From the NCBI RefSeq assembly GCF_018129405.1, contig NZ_JAFCLP010000001.1, positions 124,001-188,000 on the forward strand: a stretch of DNA of 64,000 nucleotides, read 5' to 3'. Below the pieces are notes generated by a model. It did not search any database. It had not been told where the DNA came from and saw only the letters and a program-made list of their open reading frames with translations. This DNA is from Bradyrhizobium iriomotense (GTDB lineage Bacteria; Pseudomonadota; Alphaproteobacteria; Rhizobiales; Xanthobacteraceae). Shown in pieces: positions 25,496 through 33,728 of this stretch (position 1 is its first letter; each line of letters opens with the position of its first letter). The position numbers and the translations under genes are program-made.

Positions 25496-26659
25496 CTAGA
25501 GCTGCAGGCCGTTCTTGATGGTGCTGCGCGCAACCAGCATGCGGTGAATCTCGGAGGTACCGTCATAGATGCGGGTGACGCGGGCGTCGCGATACATTCG
25601 CTCCAGCGGCAGGTCCTTGCTGAACCCCATGCCGCCGAACACCTGGATGGCGCGGTCGACCACGCGGCCCTGCATCTCGGACGCCGCGACCTTGATCATC
25701 GAGACCTTGTCGCGCGCATCCTTGCCCTGATCGATGTCCCAGGCCGCGTTCATCACCATCATCTTCACGCCAAAAATCTCCGTGGCGGAATCGGCGATCA
25801 GCTTCTGCACCATCTGGAAGTCGCCGATGAGCTGGCCGAACTGGCGCCGCTCGCCGGCGTGCTTGCGCATCATCTCGAGCGCGCGCTGCGCCATCCCGAC
25901 GGCGCGCGCGCCGATATGGGCGAGCCGGATCTGCAGCACGCTCTGCATGATCAGCTTGAAGCCGCCGCCGACCTCGCCGAGCACGGCCGCCTTCGGAATG
26001 CGGCAGTCCTCGAAGCTCAGCTCGGCATGGCCATAGCCGCGATGGCCCATCATCGGCTGGGTGCGCGCGACCTTGAAGCCGGGCGTGCCGCGGTCGACCA
26101 GGAACAGCGTGATGCCGCCGCGGGCGCGCTTCTCCTTGTCGGTCAGCGCCATCAGGATCACATAGTCGGCGATGTCGCCGTCGCTGATGAAATGCTTGGT
26201 GCCGTTGAGCACCCATTCGTCGCCGTCGAGATGCGCCGTGGTGCTGATCGACGCCGCGTCGGAGCCGGCGCCCGGCTCGGTGATCGCCATGGCGCAGATC
26301 TTGTCGCCCTTCACGGTCGGCAGCAGGTAGCGCTCGACCTGATCGCCCTTGCAGGCCATCAGCATCGGATAGACCTGGCCGAACACGCGGCGGATCAGCG
26401 CGTCCGACGTCTTGCCGAACTCTTCCTCGACCAGGCAATGCTCGACGCAAGTTAGGCCGCCGCCGCCGACATCCGCCGGCATGTTCATGGCGTAGAGGCC
26501 GAGCTTCTGCGCCTTGGTCTTGGTGACGGCCAGCGCGTCGGCCGGCACTTTGGCCGTCTGCTCGACGACGTCTTCGAGCGGCTGCACCTCCGTCTCGACG
26601 AAACGGCGGACGGTGTCGACCAAGAGGCGCGTCTCTTCGGGGACAGAAAAATCGATCAT
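25496..26659 (-). CDS. Acyl-CoA dehydrogenase with Asp at the catalytic base position (copy 1)
   Basis: A 387-aa FAD-dependent acyl-CoA dehydrogenase. FAD- and substrate-binding blocks are AMAITEPGAGSDAASI, MGHRGYGHAELSFEDCRIP and VFGGMGFSKDLPLERMYRDARV. The usual catalytic glutamate in YEGTSEIQR is aspartate here (YDGTSEIHR, D366). Electrons would pass to electron-transfer flavoprotein. It overlaps the CoA-transferase gene by ATGA, so a CoA thioester made by that enzyme is a likely substrate. Asp at this place is known in some acyl-CoA dehydrogenase branches and may shift chain or branch preference. Confidence 0.9.
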   Translation of the reverse strand: MIDFSVPEETRLLVDTVRRFVETEVQPLEDVVEQTAKVPADALAVTKTKAQKLGLYAMNMPADVGGGGLTCVEHCLVEEEFGKTSDALIRRVFGQVYPMLMACKGDQVERYLLPTVKGDKICAMAITEPGAGSDAASISTTAHLDGDEWVLNGTKHFISDGDIADYVILMALTDKEKRARGGITLFLVDRGTPGFKVARTQPMMGHRGYGHAELSFEDCRIPKAAVLGEVGGGFKLIMQSVLQIRLAHIGARAVGMAQRALEMMRKHAGERRQFGQLIGDFQMVQKLIADSATEIFGVKMMVMNAAWDIDQGKDARDKVSMIKVAASEMQGRVVDRAIQVFGGMGFSKDLPLERMYRDARVTRIYDGTSEIHRMLVARSTIKNGLQL

Positions 26660-27846
26660 GGCGCCACTCCGACGGCTTTGCCCGCGACCATCGCCTCGAT
26701 CTCCGCGGCGCCGTAGCCGATCTCGCCGAGCACCTCGCGCGTCTGCGCACCGAGCCGCTGCGGCACCAGCCGCACCTCCGGCGTCCGGCCGTCATAGCGT
26801 GCGGGATGCGCGACCATGCGGATCGGCGCGCCCCCTGCACTCTCGGCGCTCTTGAACACGCCGAGATGCCCAAGCTGGGGATCGGTCTCGAGGTCGCGAT
26901 AATCCTGCACCGGCGCGTGCCAGATGCGCGCGGCTTCCAGCCCGAGCAACCATTCCGCCGTCGACTTCTGTTTCAGGCGTGCCGCCACGATCAGCGTGAT
27001 CTCCTCGCGCTTCGAAAAACTGTCGGTGTCGCCGAACTGCTTCAGCGCTTCGCTGTCGAGCGCGACCGCGAGCGCCTTGGGCGACGCCATGGAGATCGCG
27101 AGATGGCCGTCGGCCGTCGCGTGAATGCCGTAAGGCCCGGGGCTGAACCAGGCCGCGATGCCGGCGGGAGCGCGCGGCGTCGGCGACGGCGCGCCGTTGA
27201 GCCAGGCGGTCAGCGGCTCGACCTGGAGATCGAGAGCGGCCTGATAGAGGTTGACCTCGACGAGCTGCCCCTTGCCGGTCTTCGTCCGCGCAAACAGCGC
27301 CGCGAGAATGCTCATGGCGTAGAGCGAGGCGGCATGCTGATCGACGATGACAGCGCCGACCGCCGTCGGCTCGCCATCCGCCCGCCCCGTCCGCATCGCA
27401 AGACCCGACATCGCCTGGAGCAGGAGATCCTGGCCGGGCCGATCCTTGTACGGCCCCTCCGATCCGAAGCCGGTTGCCACCGCATAGATCAGACCGGGAT
27501 TGATCGCCTTGAGCGTGTCGTAACCGAGACCGAGCTTGGCCATCGTGCCCGGGCGAAAGTTCTCCATCACGACATCGGCGGTCGCGACCAGCTTCTTCAC
27601 CGCGGCGATGCCGTCGGGATTCTTGAGATCGACGGCGAGGCTGCGCTTGTTGCGGCCGGTCGCCAGATGATTGACGCTGTCGCCTGCGACGAAATGATTG
27701 GCGACCGCCCAGTTGCGCTGAAACGCACCCTCGATCGGCTCGACCGCGATGACGTCGGCGCCGAGATCGGCCAGCGTCTGGGCCGCCAGCGGGCCCGCGA
27801 GATAGTGATTGAAGCTGAGGATCTTGACGCCGTCGAGCAGGTTCAT
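26656..27846 (-). CDS. CaiB/BaiF family (class III) CoA-transferase
   Basis: A 396-aa family III CoA-transferase, of the formyl-CoA transferase/carnitine CoA-transferase group. The catalytic aspartate is in RPGQDLLLQAMSG (D140), and the N-terminal LAGPLAAQTLADLGADVIAVEP and ENFRPGTMAKLGLGYD blocks are typical. It moves CoA between acids by way of an aspartyl-CoA anhydride. It sits just upstream of an acyl-CoA dehydrogenase gene and downstream of a DapA-like lyase gene, so it likely activates the acid released by the lyase. Confidence 0.9.
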   Translation of the reverse strand: MNLLDGVKILSFNHYLAGPLAAQTLADLGADVIAVEPIEGAFQRNWAVANHFVAGDSVNHLATGRNKRSLAVDLKNPDGIAAVKKLVATADVVMENFRPGTMAKLGLGYDTLKAINPGLIYAVATGFGSEGPYKDRPGQDLLLQAMSGLAMRTGRADGEPTAVGAVIVDQHAASLYAMSILAALFARTKTGKGQLVEVNLYQAALDLQVEPLTAWLNGAPSPTPRAPAGIAAWFSPGPYGIHATADGHLAISMASPKALAVALDSEALKQFGDTDSFSKREEITLIVAARLKQKSTAEWLLGLEAARIWHAPVQDYRDLETDPQLGHLGVFKSAESAGGAPIRMVAHPARYDGRTPEVRLVPQRLGAQTREVLGEIGYGAAEIEAMVAGKAVGVAP

Positions 27847-27860
27847 CCGTTCACCTCAGT

Positions 27861-28766
27861 CTAGGCGGCCGCAACCGGCGCACCGCGCCACGCGAGATCG
27901 AATGTCTTGACCAGGGCACGCGCGGCCGCATCCTGCGCAGCCGGCAGCGGCAGGCGCGGCGGGCGCGGATTGCCGGCTGCAAAGCCCATATGACCGAGCA
28001 GCGCCTTGCTGCCGGCGACATAGGCCTGGCCGCCGACGAATTCGATCACCGGCAGATATTTCAGATACAGCTCGCGCGCTTCCCTGATCGCGCCGTGGTC
28101 GGCGACGAGGCTGAAGATGCGGGCCATCTCCGCCGGGACCACGTTGGAGGCCACGGCCACCCAACCCTGCGCGCCCTCGACGAAGGATTCGAAGCCGAGG
28201 ATGCCGCCGAACACCGTCATCCTGTCGCCGCAGAGACGGATGATGTCGCGCACGCGCGTCACCTCGAGCGTCGACTCCTTGATATAGAGACAGTTGTCGA
28301 TCTCGGCGATCCGCGCCACCAGCTGCGGCTTGAGATCGACATTGGCGGTTGCCGGATTGTTGTAGACCATGATCGGCAGCGCGATCGCATCGGCAACCGT
28401 CTTGTAGTGATGGACGAGCTCGTCGCCGGTCGGCGTCGAATAGAACGGCGGGATGATCATCACGCCGTCGGCGCCCAGTTTTTCGGCACGGCGACTGAGG
28501 CGCACCACCTCGCGCGTATCCTCCGCGCCGGTGCCGATCAGCACGGGGACGCGGCCCGCGGCCTGGCGAATGACAACTTCGGCAACCAGCGCCTTCTCGT
28601 CATCGTCCATGGACAGGAATTCGCCGGTCGAGCCGAGCGGGATCAACCCGTGAATGCCCTGCGCGATCTGCCAGTCGACGAAGGCGCGCAAGGCCGCGAC
28701 ATCGACCTCGCCCGCTGCCGTGAACGGGGTGATCATGACGGTGTAGGTGCCGCGGAACGTCTTCAT
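27861..28766 (-). CDS. DapA/NAL-family lyase, GSTGE subtype (copy 3)
   Basis: A 301-aa member of the dihydrodipicolinate synthase family. Classical motifs are intact: GSTGE (45-49), tyrosine Y135 in VYNNP and Schiff-base lysine K163 in YIKES. It differs from copies 1 and 2 in the same operon, which carry NGHAGE. It is the first gene of the minus operon, 66 bp from the operator at 28833-28852. I start at MKTFRG; the frame is open 21 residues further upstream, but that stretch is not conserved-looking. The ribosome-binding site is weak. Its job is probably a retro-aldol or dehydration step on a sugar acid or 2-keto acid. Confidence 0.9.
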   Translation of the reverse strand: MKTFRGTYTVMITPFTAAGEVDVAALRAFVDWQIAQGIHGLIPLGSTGEFLSMDDDEKALVAEVVIRQAAGRVPVLIGTGAEDTREVVRLSRRAEKLGADGVMIIPPFYSTPTGDELVHHYKTVADAIALPIMVYNNPATANVDLKPQLVARIAEIDNCLYIKESTLEVTRVRDIIRLCGDRMTVFGGILGFESFVEGAQGWVAVASNVVPAEMARIFSLVADHGAIREARELYLKYLPVIEFVGGQAYVAGSKALLGHMGFAAGNPRPPRLPLPAAQDAAARALVKTFDLAWRGAPVAAA

Positions 28767-28832
28767 CAGGGAACTGCCGGGTGCTCGGGTGGATTCAGGC
28801 GATGGGTGCCGCCTGCGGAAAATCCGCACGCC

Positions 28833-28852
28833 TTATGCAATCGTTTGCATAA
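28833..28852. promoter_or_regulatory. LacI-family operator O1 (perfect inverted repeat)
   Basis: Sequence TTATGCAATCGTTTGCATAA has perfect 8-bp arms around TCGT. The core TGCAATCGTTTGCA is identical in O2 at 28922-28937. Such palindromes with a central CG are typical LacI-type operators. O1 is next to the minus operon that begins with the copy-3 lyase. Confidence 0.85.
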
Positions 28853-28921
28853 ATGGCTCTGCATTGGGCAACACCATCCATTTTTTGAGCTTGATCAGCG
28901 TGGAATAAGCTCTTAGCGTTT

Positions 28922-28937
28922 CTGCAATCGTTTGCAG
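28922..28937. promoter_or_regulatory. LacI-family operator O2, autoregulatory
   Basis: Sequence CTGCAATCGTTTGCAG is a perfect 6-bp-arm palindrome with the same TGCAATCGTTTGCA core as O1. It lies 16 bp before the start codon of the LacI-type regulator, so it probably blocks its own transcription. The two operator centres are 87 bp apart, which would allow looping. Confidence 0.85.
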
Positions 28938-28953
28938 TCTATCGGCAGGTTTG

Positions 28954-30036
28954 ATGAGCGTCACGCTCAAAGATGTGGCACAGGCGGCCCGCGTTTCAGT
29001 CAGCACTGCTTCCCGAGCGCTGACGGGAACCGGCCTGACCAGCGAGCGTACACAGCAGCGCCTGGTGCGCATCGCGCGCGAGCTCGGCTATCGGCCGAAC
29101 CCGATCGCGCGCGGATTGAAGACGGGGCAGTCGCGGCTCGTTGCACTTCTCGTCCACAATCTCACCAACGCCTCGTTCCAGGTGATGGCCGAAGTGGTGC
29201 AGGCGCGCCTGAAGGCGCTGGGTTATCAGATGCTTCTGTGCATCGGCGGCGACGATCCGCAGCAGGAGAGCGACACCCTCACCACGCTGGTCGACCACCG
29301 CATCGACGGGCTGATCGTGGTGCCCACGGGCAAGAACGGCCCGCAGCTCAAGGCGCTCTCCAAGGACGTGCCCATCGTCTGCCTGGTGCGGCGCGATGAC
29401 GCGACCGATCTCGAGACCGTGCTCGCCGACGATCCGCAAGGCGCTTATCTGGGCACGCGTCACCTGATCGAGCTCGGGCACAAGCGCATCGGGCTGATCG
29501 TCGGCCGCCAGGACACCACGTCCGGCCGCGAACGCCTCTCCGGCTATGTCCGCGCGCTGCGCGAGGCCGGCATCGCCAGGGACGACACATTGATTCATGC
29601 CGGCCATTTCGAGCCCGAGACCGGCGCGACGTGTGCCCGCAAGCTGCTCGACCTCCCCCGTCCGCCGAGCGCGATCTTCGTTGCCAATCACGAGGCGACG
29701 CTCGGCGTGCTGCGTGTCACCGCGGAGCGGAACATCGCCATTCCCGACGATCTCTCGCTGCTCTGTTATGAAGACATGCCGTGGTTCGAATGGCATCGCC
29801 CTGCCATCAGCATCGTCGACAACGGCGCACGCGATCTTGCCAATCTCGCCGTCGACCGGCTGCTGCATCGCATGGACAAGGGCAATGGCAATGACGGCGT
29901 GCGCGAATATCGCGTCGGCGCCCGGCTGATCAAGCGCGACTCCTGCCGCCAGATCGACGCCCAGGTCCCCGCGAAATCCGCGAAGTCCAAATCGTCTTCA
30001 TCCAAATCATCTGCGGCCAAATCCGCGAAGGTCTGA
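28954..30036 (+). CDS. LacI-family transcriptional regulator with Lys/Ser-rich tail
   Basis: A 360-aa regulator. The N-terminal HTH and hinge read VTLKDVAQAARVSVSTASRALTG and GYRPNPIARGLKTG, and the remainder is a periplasmic-binding-protein-like ligand domain. The C terminus ends in about 25 residues rich in lysine, serine and alanine, an addition not usual in the family. The start is ATG; a TTG one codon earlier is not needed. It sits between two divergent arms with matching operators on its promoter side and probably represses both until a pathway compound appears. The tautomerase gene follows after 3 bp. Confidence 0.92.
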   Translation: MSVTLKDVAQAARVSVSTASRALTGTGLTSERTQQRLVRIARELGYRPNPIARGLKTGQSRLVALLVHNLTNASFQVMAEVVQARLKALGYQMLLCIGGDDPQQESDTLTTLVDHRIDGLIVVPTGKNGPQLKALSKDVPIVCLVRRDDATDLETVLADDPQGAYLGTRHLIELGHKRIGLIVGRQDTTSGRERLSGYVRALREAGIARDDTLIHAGHFEPETGATCARKLLDLPRPPSAIFVANHEATLGVLRVTAERNIAIPDDLSLLCYEDMPWFEWHRPAISIVDNGARDLANLAVDRLLHRMDKGNGNDGVREYRVGARLIKRDSCRQIDAQVPAKSAKSKSSSSKSSAAKSAKV

Positions 30037-30039
30037 TCG

Positions 30040-30408
30040 ATGCCCTATGTCGAAGTGCTCGCCCCGCAAGCTCCATCCCAGCGCAAGGCCGCGCTGACGC
30101 GGTCCGTGACCGACGGCCTGATGTCGGCCTTCGGCGTCACCGCCGATACCGTCACGCTCTATTTCCTGAACATTGCGCCCGACGACTACGCCCACGCCGG
30201 CGTGATGGGGCCACAGGACGTCGGCCAGCGCATCCTGCTCAAGGTCCACGCCTTCCGCCGCAGCGAGGCCGAGCGGCGCGCCGCCGCCATCGCGCTGACC
30301 CGTGCCGTGTGTAGCGCCTATGGCGTGCCGGGCGACGACGTCGCGGTCTATTTCATCGACCGCGACCGTAGCGAGGTCTCCCACGATTCCAGGCTCGCCA
30401 GCGACTGA
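30040..30408 (+). CDS. Fused (duplicated) 4-oxalocrotonate tautomerase family protein
   Basis: A 122-aa tautomerase-superfamily protein. Pro-2 follows the start methionine, as needed for the N-terminal proline base. Two similar beta-alpha-beta halves are visible (residues 2-52 and 63-114), each with an AFGV/AYGV turn before a strand. This resembles the trimeric fused forms such as cis-CaaD, MSAD and malonate-semialdehyde-like enzymes, in contrast to 62-aa monomer-type 4-OT. It should isomerise or hydrate an unsaturated keto acid. It is co-transcribed with the LacI regulator and an acyl-CoA dehydrogenase. Confidence 0.82.
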   Translation: MPYVEVLAPQAPSQRKAALTRSVTDGLMSAFGVTADTVTLYFLNIAPDDYAHAGVMGPQDVGQRILLKVHAFRRSEAERRAAAIALTRAVCSAYGVPGDDVAVYFIDRDRSEVSHDSRLASD

Positions 30409-30423
30409 CGGGAGCAGCAAGCC

Positions 30424-31566
30424 ATGGATCGCTTCTACAGCCAAGACCAGAAAGCCCTGCGCGAGACCGCCCGCCGCTTCGCCGAAGCCGAGATCCTGCC
30501 GCGCGCCGCCGCGATCGATCGCGAGGACCGCTTCGACCGCGCGCTCTACAAGGGCATGGCCGATCTCGGCCTGTTCGGCATCTGCCTGCGCGAGGGCGCC
30601 GGCGGCGCCGGCCTCGATGCGGTCGCGGCCTGCATCGCGATGGAGGAGCTGGCGCGCTGCTCCGGCGCGGTCGCCAACGCCTTCGCGATCCCCGTCGAGG
30701 CCGTGCTGTTCTTCGACCACCACGGCACCGAGGCGCACAAGGCGCTGATCCCGAAAATTCTCAGCGGCGACATCATTCCAGCCACCGCCGTCTCCGAGCC
30801 CGATCACGGATCCGATGTCGCAGGCATCCGCACCAACGCTGTGCGCGAGGGCAATGGCTGGCTGCTGAACGGCACCAAGGCCTGGGTGACGCTCGGCGGC
30901 GTCGCCGACCGCATCATGGTGTTCGCACGCACCGGTGCAGACGCGGGCCATCGTTCCATCTCCTGCCTGCTCGTCGACGGCGCCCTGCCCGGCATCGCCC
31001 GCGGCAAGAACGAGGAGCTGCTCGGCATGCACGGCCTCGACGACTGCCAGATCACCTTCTCCGACGTGCGTCTGCCGTCGGACAGCGTGATGGGGCCGGA
31101 GAACCAGGCCTTCAAGATGGCGATGAGCAATTTCAACTTCAGCCGGCTGATGATGGCCTCGATGGCGCTCGGCATGGCGCAGGCGGCGTTCGAGGACGCC
31201 ACCGGCTATGCCAAGGACCGCAAGCAGTTCGGCCAGGCCATCATCGGCTACCAGGCGGTGCAGTTCATGCTCGCGGACATGTCGACCGACATCGCCGCCG
31301 CGCGCCTGCTGATCCACCACGCCGCGCGCCTGCACGATGCCGGTGAGCCCATTGCCAAGGAAGCGGCGCAGGCAAAGCTATTCACGACCGACATGGCGAT
31401 GAAGCACGTCTCCAACGCGCTGCAGATTCACGGCGGCAACGGCTATTCGCGCGAGTATCGCATCGAGCGGATCTTCCGCGACGTCCGCCTCGCCCAGATC
31501 TACGAGGGCACCAACCAGATCCAGCGGCTGATCATCGCCCGCCAGGTCGAGAAGGAGGCCGCGTGA
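30424..31566 (+). CDS. Acyl-CoA dehydrogenase (copy 2), canonical active site
   Basis: A 380-aa acyl-CoA dehydrogenase with the normal catalytic glutamate E361 in YEGTNQIQR. Other family blocks are SEPDHGSDVAGI and QIHGGNGYSREYRIERIFRDVRL. It differs from copy 1 on the minus arm, which has Asp at the base position, so the two likely act on different acyl-CoA substrates in one regulon. A ribosome-binding site (GGGAGCAAG) precedes the ATG. The CoA-transferase gene follows after 16 bp. Confidence 0.92.
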   Translation: MDRFYSQDQKALRETARRFAEAEILPRAAAIDREDRFDRALYKGMADLGLFGICLREGAGGAGLDAVAACIAMEELARCSGAVANAFAIPVEAVLFFDHHGTEAHKALIPKILSGDIIPATAVSEPDHGSDVAGIRTNAVREGNGWLLNGTKAWVTLGGVADRIMVFARTGADAGHRSISCLLVDGALPGIARGKNEELLGMHGLDDCQITFSDVRLPSDSVMGPENQAFKMAMSNFNFSRLMMASMALGMAQAAFEDATGYAKDRKQFGQAIIGYQAVQFMLADMSTDIAAARLLIHHAARLHDAGEPIAKEAAQAKLFTTDMAMKHVSNALQIHGGNGYSREYRIERIFRDVRLAQIYEGTNQIQRLIIARQVEKEAA

Positions 31567-31582
31567 TGCGGGAAGCGCGCTC

Positions 31583-33166
31583 ATGCTGAGCATCATCACA
31601 GCGGCAGAGGCCGCAGGCTTGATCCGCGATGCCGACACTCTGATCGTCGGCGGCAATGGCGGCACCGGCGCAGCCGAAGCCATCCTCGATGCGCTGGAGC
31701 AGCGTTTCATCAGCGGCCAGGGCCCTCACAATCTGACACTGATCAACATCACCGGCGTCGGCGCCGTCACCGAGAAGGGCCTCTGCCATCTCGCCCATGA
31801 AGGCCTGATCGCGCGCGTGATCGGCGGCAATTTCGGCCTGCAGGTGCCGTTCATGCGCCTCGTCCGCGACGAGCTGATCGACGCCTATAATTTTCCGCAA
31901 GGCGTGATGAGCCAGCTCTGCCGCGCCATGGCGGCAAAGCATCCCGGCGTGCTGACCCATGTCGGCCTCAACACCTATATGGACCCGCGCCAGGACGGCG
32001 GGCGCATGAACAAGCGCACCACCGCGCCGCTGGTCGATCTGCTCGAACTGCACGGCCAGTCCTGGCTGCTCTACCGCGTCCCTGCCCCGCCCGATGTCGC
32101 CATCATCCGCGGCACTTCCGCGGACGAGGACGGCTATATCAGCATGGAGCACGAGGGCACGACGCGCGAGGATCTCTCGATCGCGCAGGCCGTGCATAAT
32201 GCCGGCGGCACCGTGATCTGCCAGGTCAAGCGCATCGTGAAGCGCGGCTCGATCCATCCGCAGATGGTGAAGATCCCGGGCTTCCTGATCGACCACGTCG
32301 TGCTCGAGCCCGAGCAGATGCAAACCTACGGCACCGCCTACGATCCCGCACGCTGCGGCGAGACGCGGGTGCCGGTGGCGATGATCACGCCGGATCCGCT
32401 GACCGAGCGCCGGGTGATCGCCCGCCGCGCCGCCTTCGAATTGCGCCCGCGCGACGTCGTCAATCTCGGCGTCGGCATCTCCGCGATGATCCCCAATGTC
32501 GCGGCCGAGGAAGGCATTTCCGACCTGATCACGCTGACGGTGGAATCCGGCGTCGTCGGCGGCGTGCCCGGCCATGCCCGCGAATTCGGCACCGCGATCA
32601 ACCCGCGCGTCATCCTCGACCAGGCCTATCAGTTCGACTTCTACGATGGCGGCGGCCTCTCCTGCGCCTTCCTCTCCTTCGCGGAGGTGGACGTATCAGG
32701 CAACGTCAACGTCACGCGCTTCGGCGAGCGCCGCGACGGCTCCGGCGGCTTCATCGACATCACCCAGAACGCCAAGCGGCTCATCTTCAGCGGCACCATG
32801 ACCGGCGGCAAGTTCGATATCGGTGTCGAGAACGGCCGCCTCGCGATCCGGCGCGACGGCGCCTTCCGCAAATTCGTCCCGCAAGTCGGCCAGATCAGCT
32901 TCAGCGCCTCGCTTGCCGCGCAACGCGGCCAGCATGTCAGCTACATCACCGAGCGCGCCGTGTTCGAGCTGGAGAACGGACACGTGACGCTGACCGAGAT
33001 CGCGCCGGGCGTACGGCTGGAGGAAGACATCTTCGCCCATATGGGCTTCCGCCCACGCATCAGCCCGCAGCTGAAGGACATGGACCCGCGCATCTTCCGC
33101 TCCGGCCCGATGGGGATTGCGCAAGCTTTCAACGCCCTGCCCGCGCGGCCGCGCAAAGTCGCCTGA
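31583..33166 (+). CDS. Two-domain (fused alpha-beta) class I CoA-transferase
   Basis: A 527-aa protein in the propionate/acetate/YdiF CoA-transferase family, where both subunits of a 3-oxoacid CoA-transferase are fused. The catalytic glutamate is E321 in TLTVESGVVGG. The N-terminal domain has an IVGGNGGTGAAEAI glycine-rich segment. It would exchange CoA between an acid and acetyl-CoA or similar donor. With the CaiB-type enzyme on the other arm there are two unrelated CoA-transferases in the regulon. The last gene before it is the acyl-CoA dehydrogenase. Confidence 0.9.
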   Translation: MLSIITAAEAAGLIRDADTLIVGGNGGTGAAEAILDALEQRFISGQGPHNLTLINITGVGAVTEKGLCHLAHEGLIARVIGGNFGLQVPFMRLVRDELIDAYNFPQGVMSQLCRAMAAKHPGVLTHVGLNTYMDPRQDGGRMNKRTTAPLVDLLELHGQSWLLYRVPAPPDVAIIRGTSADEDGYISMEHEGTTREDLSIAQAVHNAGGTVICQVKRIVKRGSIHPQMVKIPGFLIDHVVLEPEQMQTYGTAYDPARCGETRVPVAMITPDPLTERRVIARRAAFELRPRDVVNLGVGISAMIPNVAAEEGISDLITLTVESGVVGGVPGHAREFGTAINPRVILDQAYQFDFYDGGGLSCAFLSFAEVDVSGNVNVTRFGERRDGSGGFIDITQNAKRLIFSGTMTGGKFDIGVENGRLAIRRDGAFRKFVPQVGQISFSASLAAQRGQHVSYITERAVFELENGHVTLTEIAPGVRLEEDIFAHMGFRPRISPQLKDMDPRIFRSGPMGIAQAFNALPARPRKVA

Positions 33167-33175
33167 GGGACCACC

Positions 33176-33658
33176 ATGGACACGAGCGGCCCGATCAATC
33201 TCCGTTACGAAGATATCGCGCTCGGTGCGGAGTTCGAGACCGCCGTGCACACGGTGACGGAAGCTGATATCGCGGCCTTCGCCGACGTCACGCGCGATCA
33301 TCATCCGCTCCATGTCGATGGCGCCTATGCGCGCTTGCGCGGCTTTCCTGCTGTGATCGGCCACGGGCTGTACGGCCTGTCGCTCATGGAAGGGCTGAAG
33401 TCGGAGCTGAAGCTGTATGAAGAGACGTCTGTCGCCTCGCTCGGCTGGGACGAAGTGAAATTCAAGGGGCCCATCGTCGCCGGCGATACCTTGCGTGTCC
33501 GCTTCCGCTTCGTCGAGAAGCGGCCGACCAAGAACCCCGCGCGCGGCATCGTCGTCGAGACGCTCGACCTCCTCAACCAGCGCGACGAGGTGGTGACCGC
33601 GGCGCGCCACATCTCGCTGATCCTGACCCGGCAAGCCGATGCTGCGGCAGCCACATGA
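33176..33658 (+). CDS. MaoC-like enoyl-CoA hydratase
   Basis: A 160-aa hotdog protein with the intact hydratase motif: DHHPLHVD (D41, H46) and the HGLYGLS loop that follows. It is 9 bp after the CoA-transferase gene. It probably hydrates the enoyl-CoA made by the acyl-CoA dehydrogenase. This is the third hotdog gene in the regulon. The start MDTSGP follows a GGGACCACC stretch. Confidence 0.88.
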   Translation: MDTSGPINLRYEDIALGAEFETAVHTVTEADIAAFADVTRDHHPLHVDGAYARLRGFPAVIGHGLYGLSLMEGLKSELKLYEETSVASLGWDEVKFKGPIVAGDTLRVRFRFVEKRPTKNPARGIVVETLDLLNQRDEVVTAARHISLILTRQADAAAAT

Positions 33659-33728
33659 CGAGACAATGAAGAAGACGCGGACCGGAGAACGGCTCCTCTG
33701 CCACCCACGATTTGATCGGAGTATTCAG

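Noticed and set aside
19947-28766. Lysine biosynthetic dapA for any of the three lyases
   Set aside because: They lie in a catabolic operon with a transporter, and two carry the NGHAGE variant; no other lysine gene is nearby.
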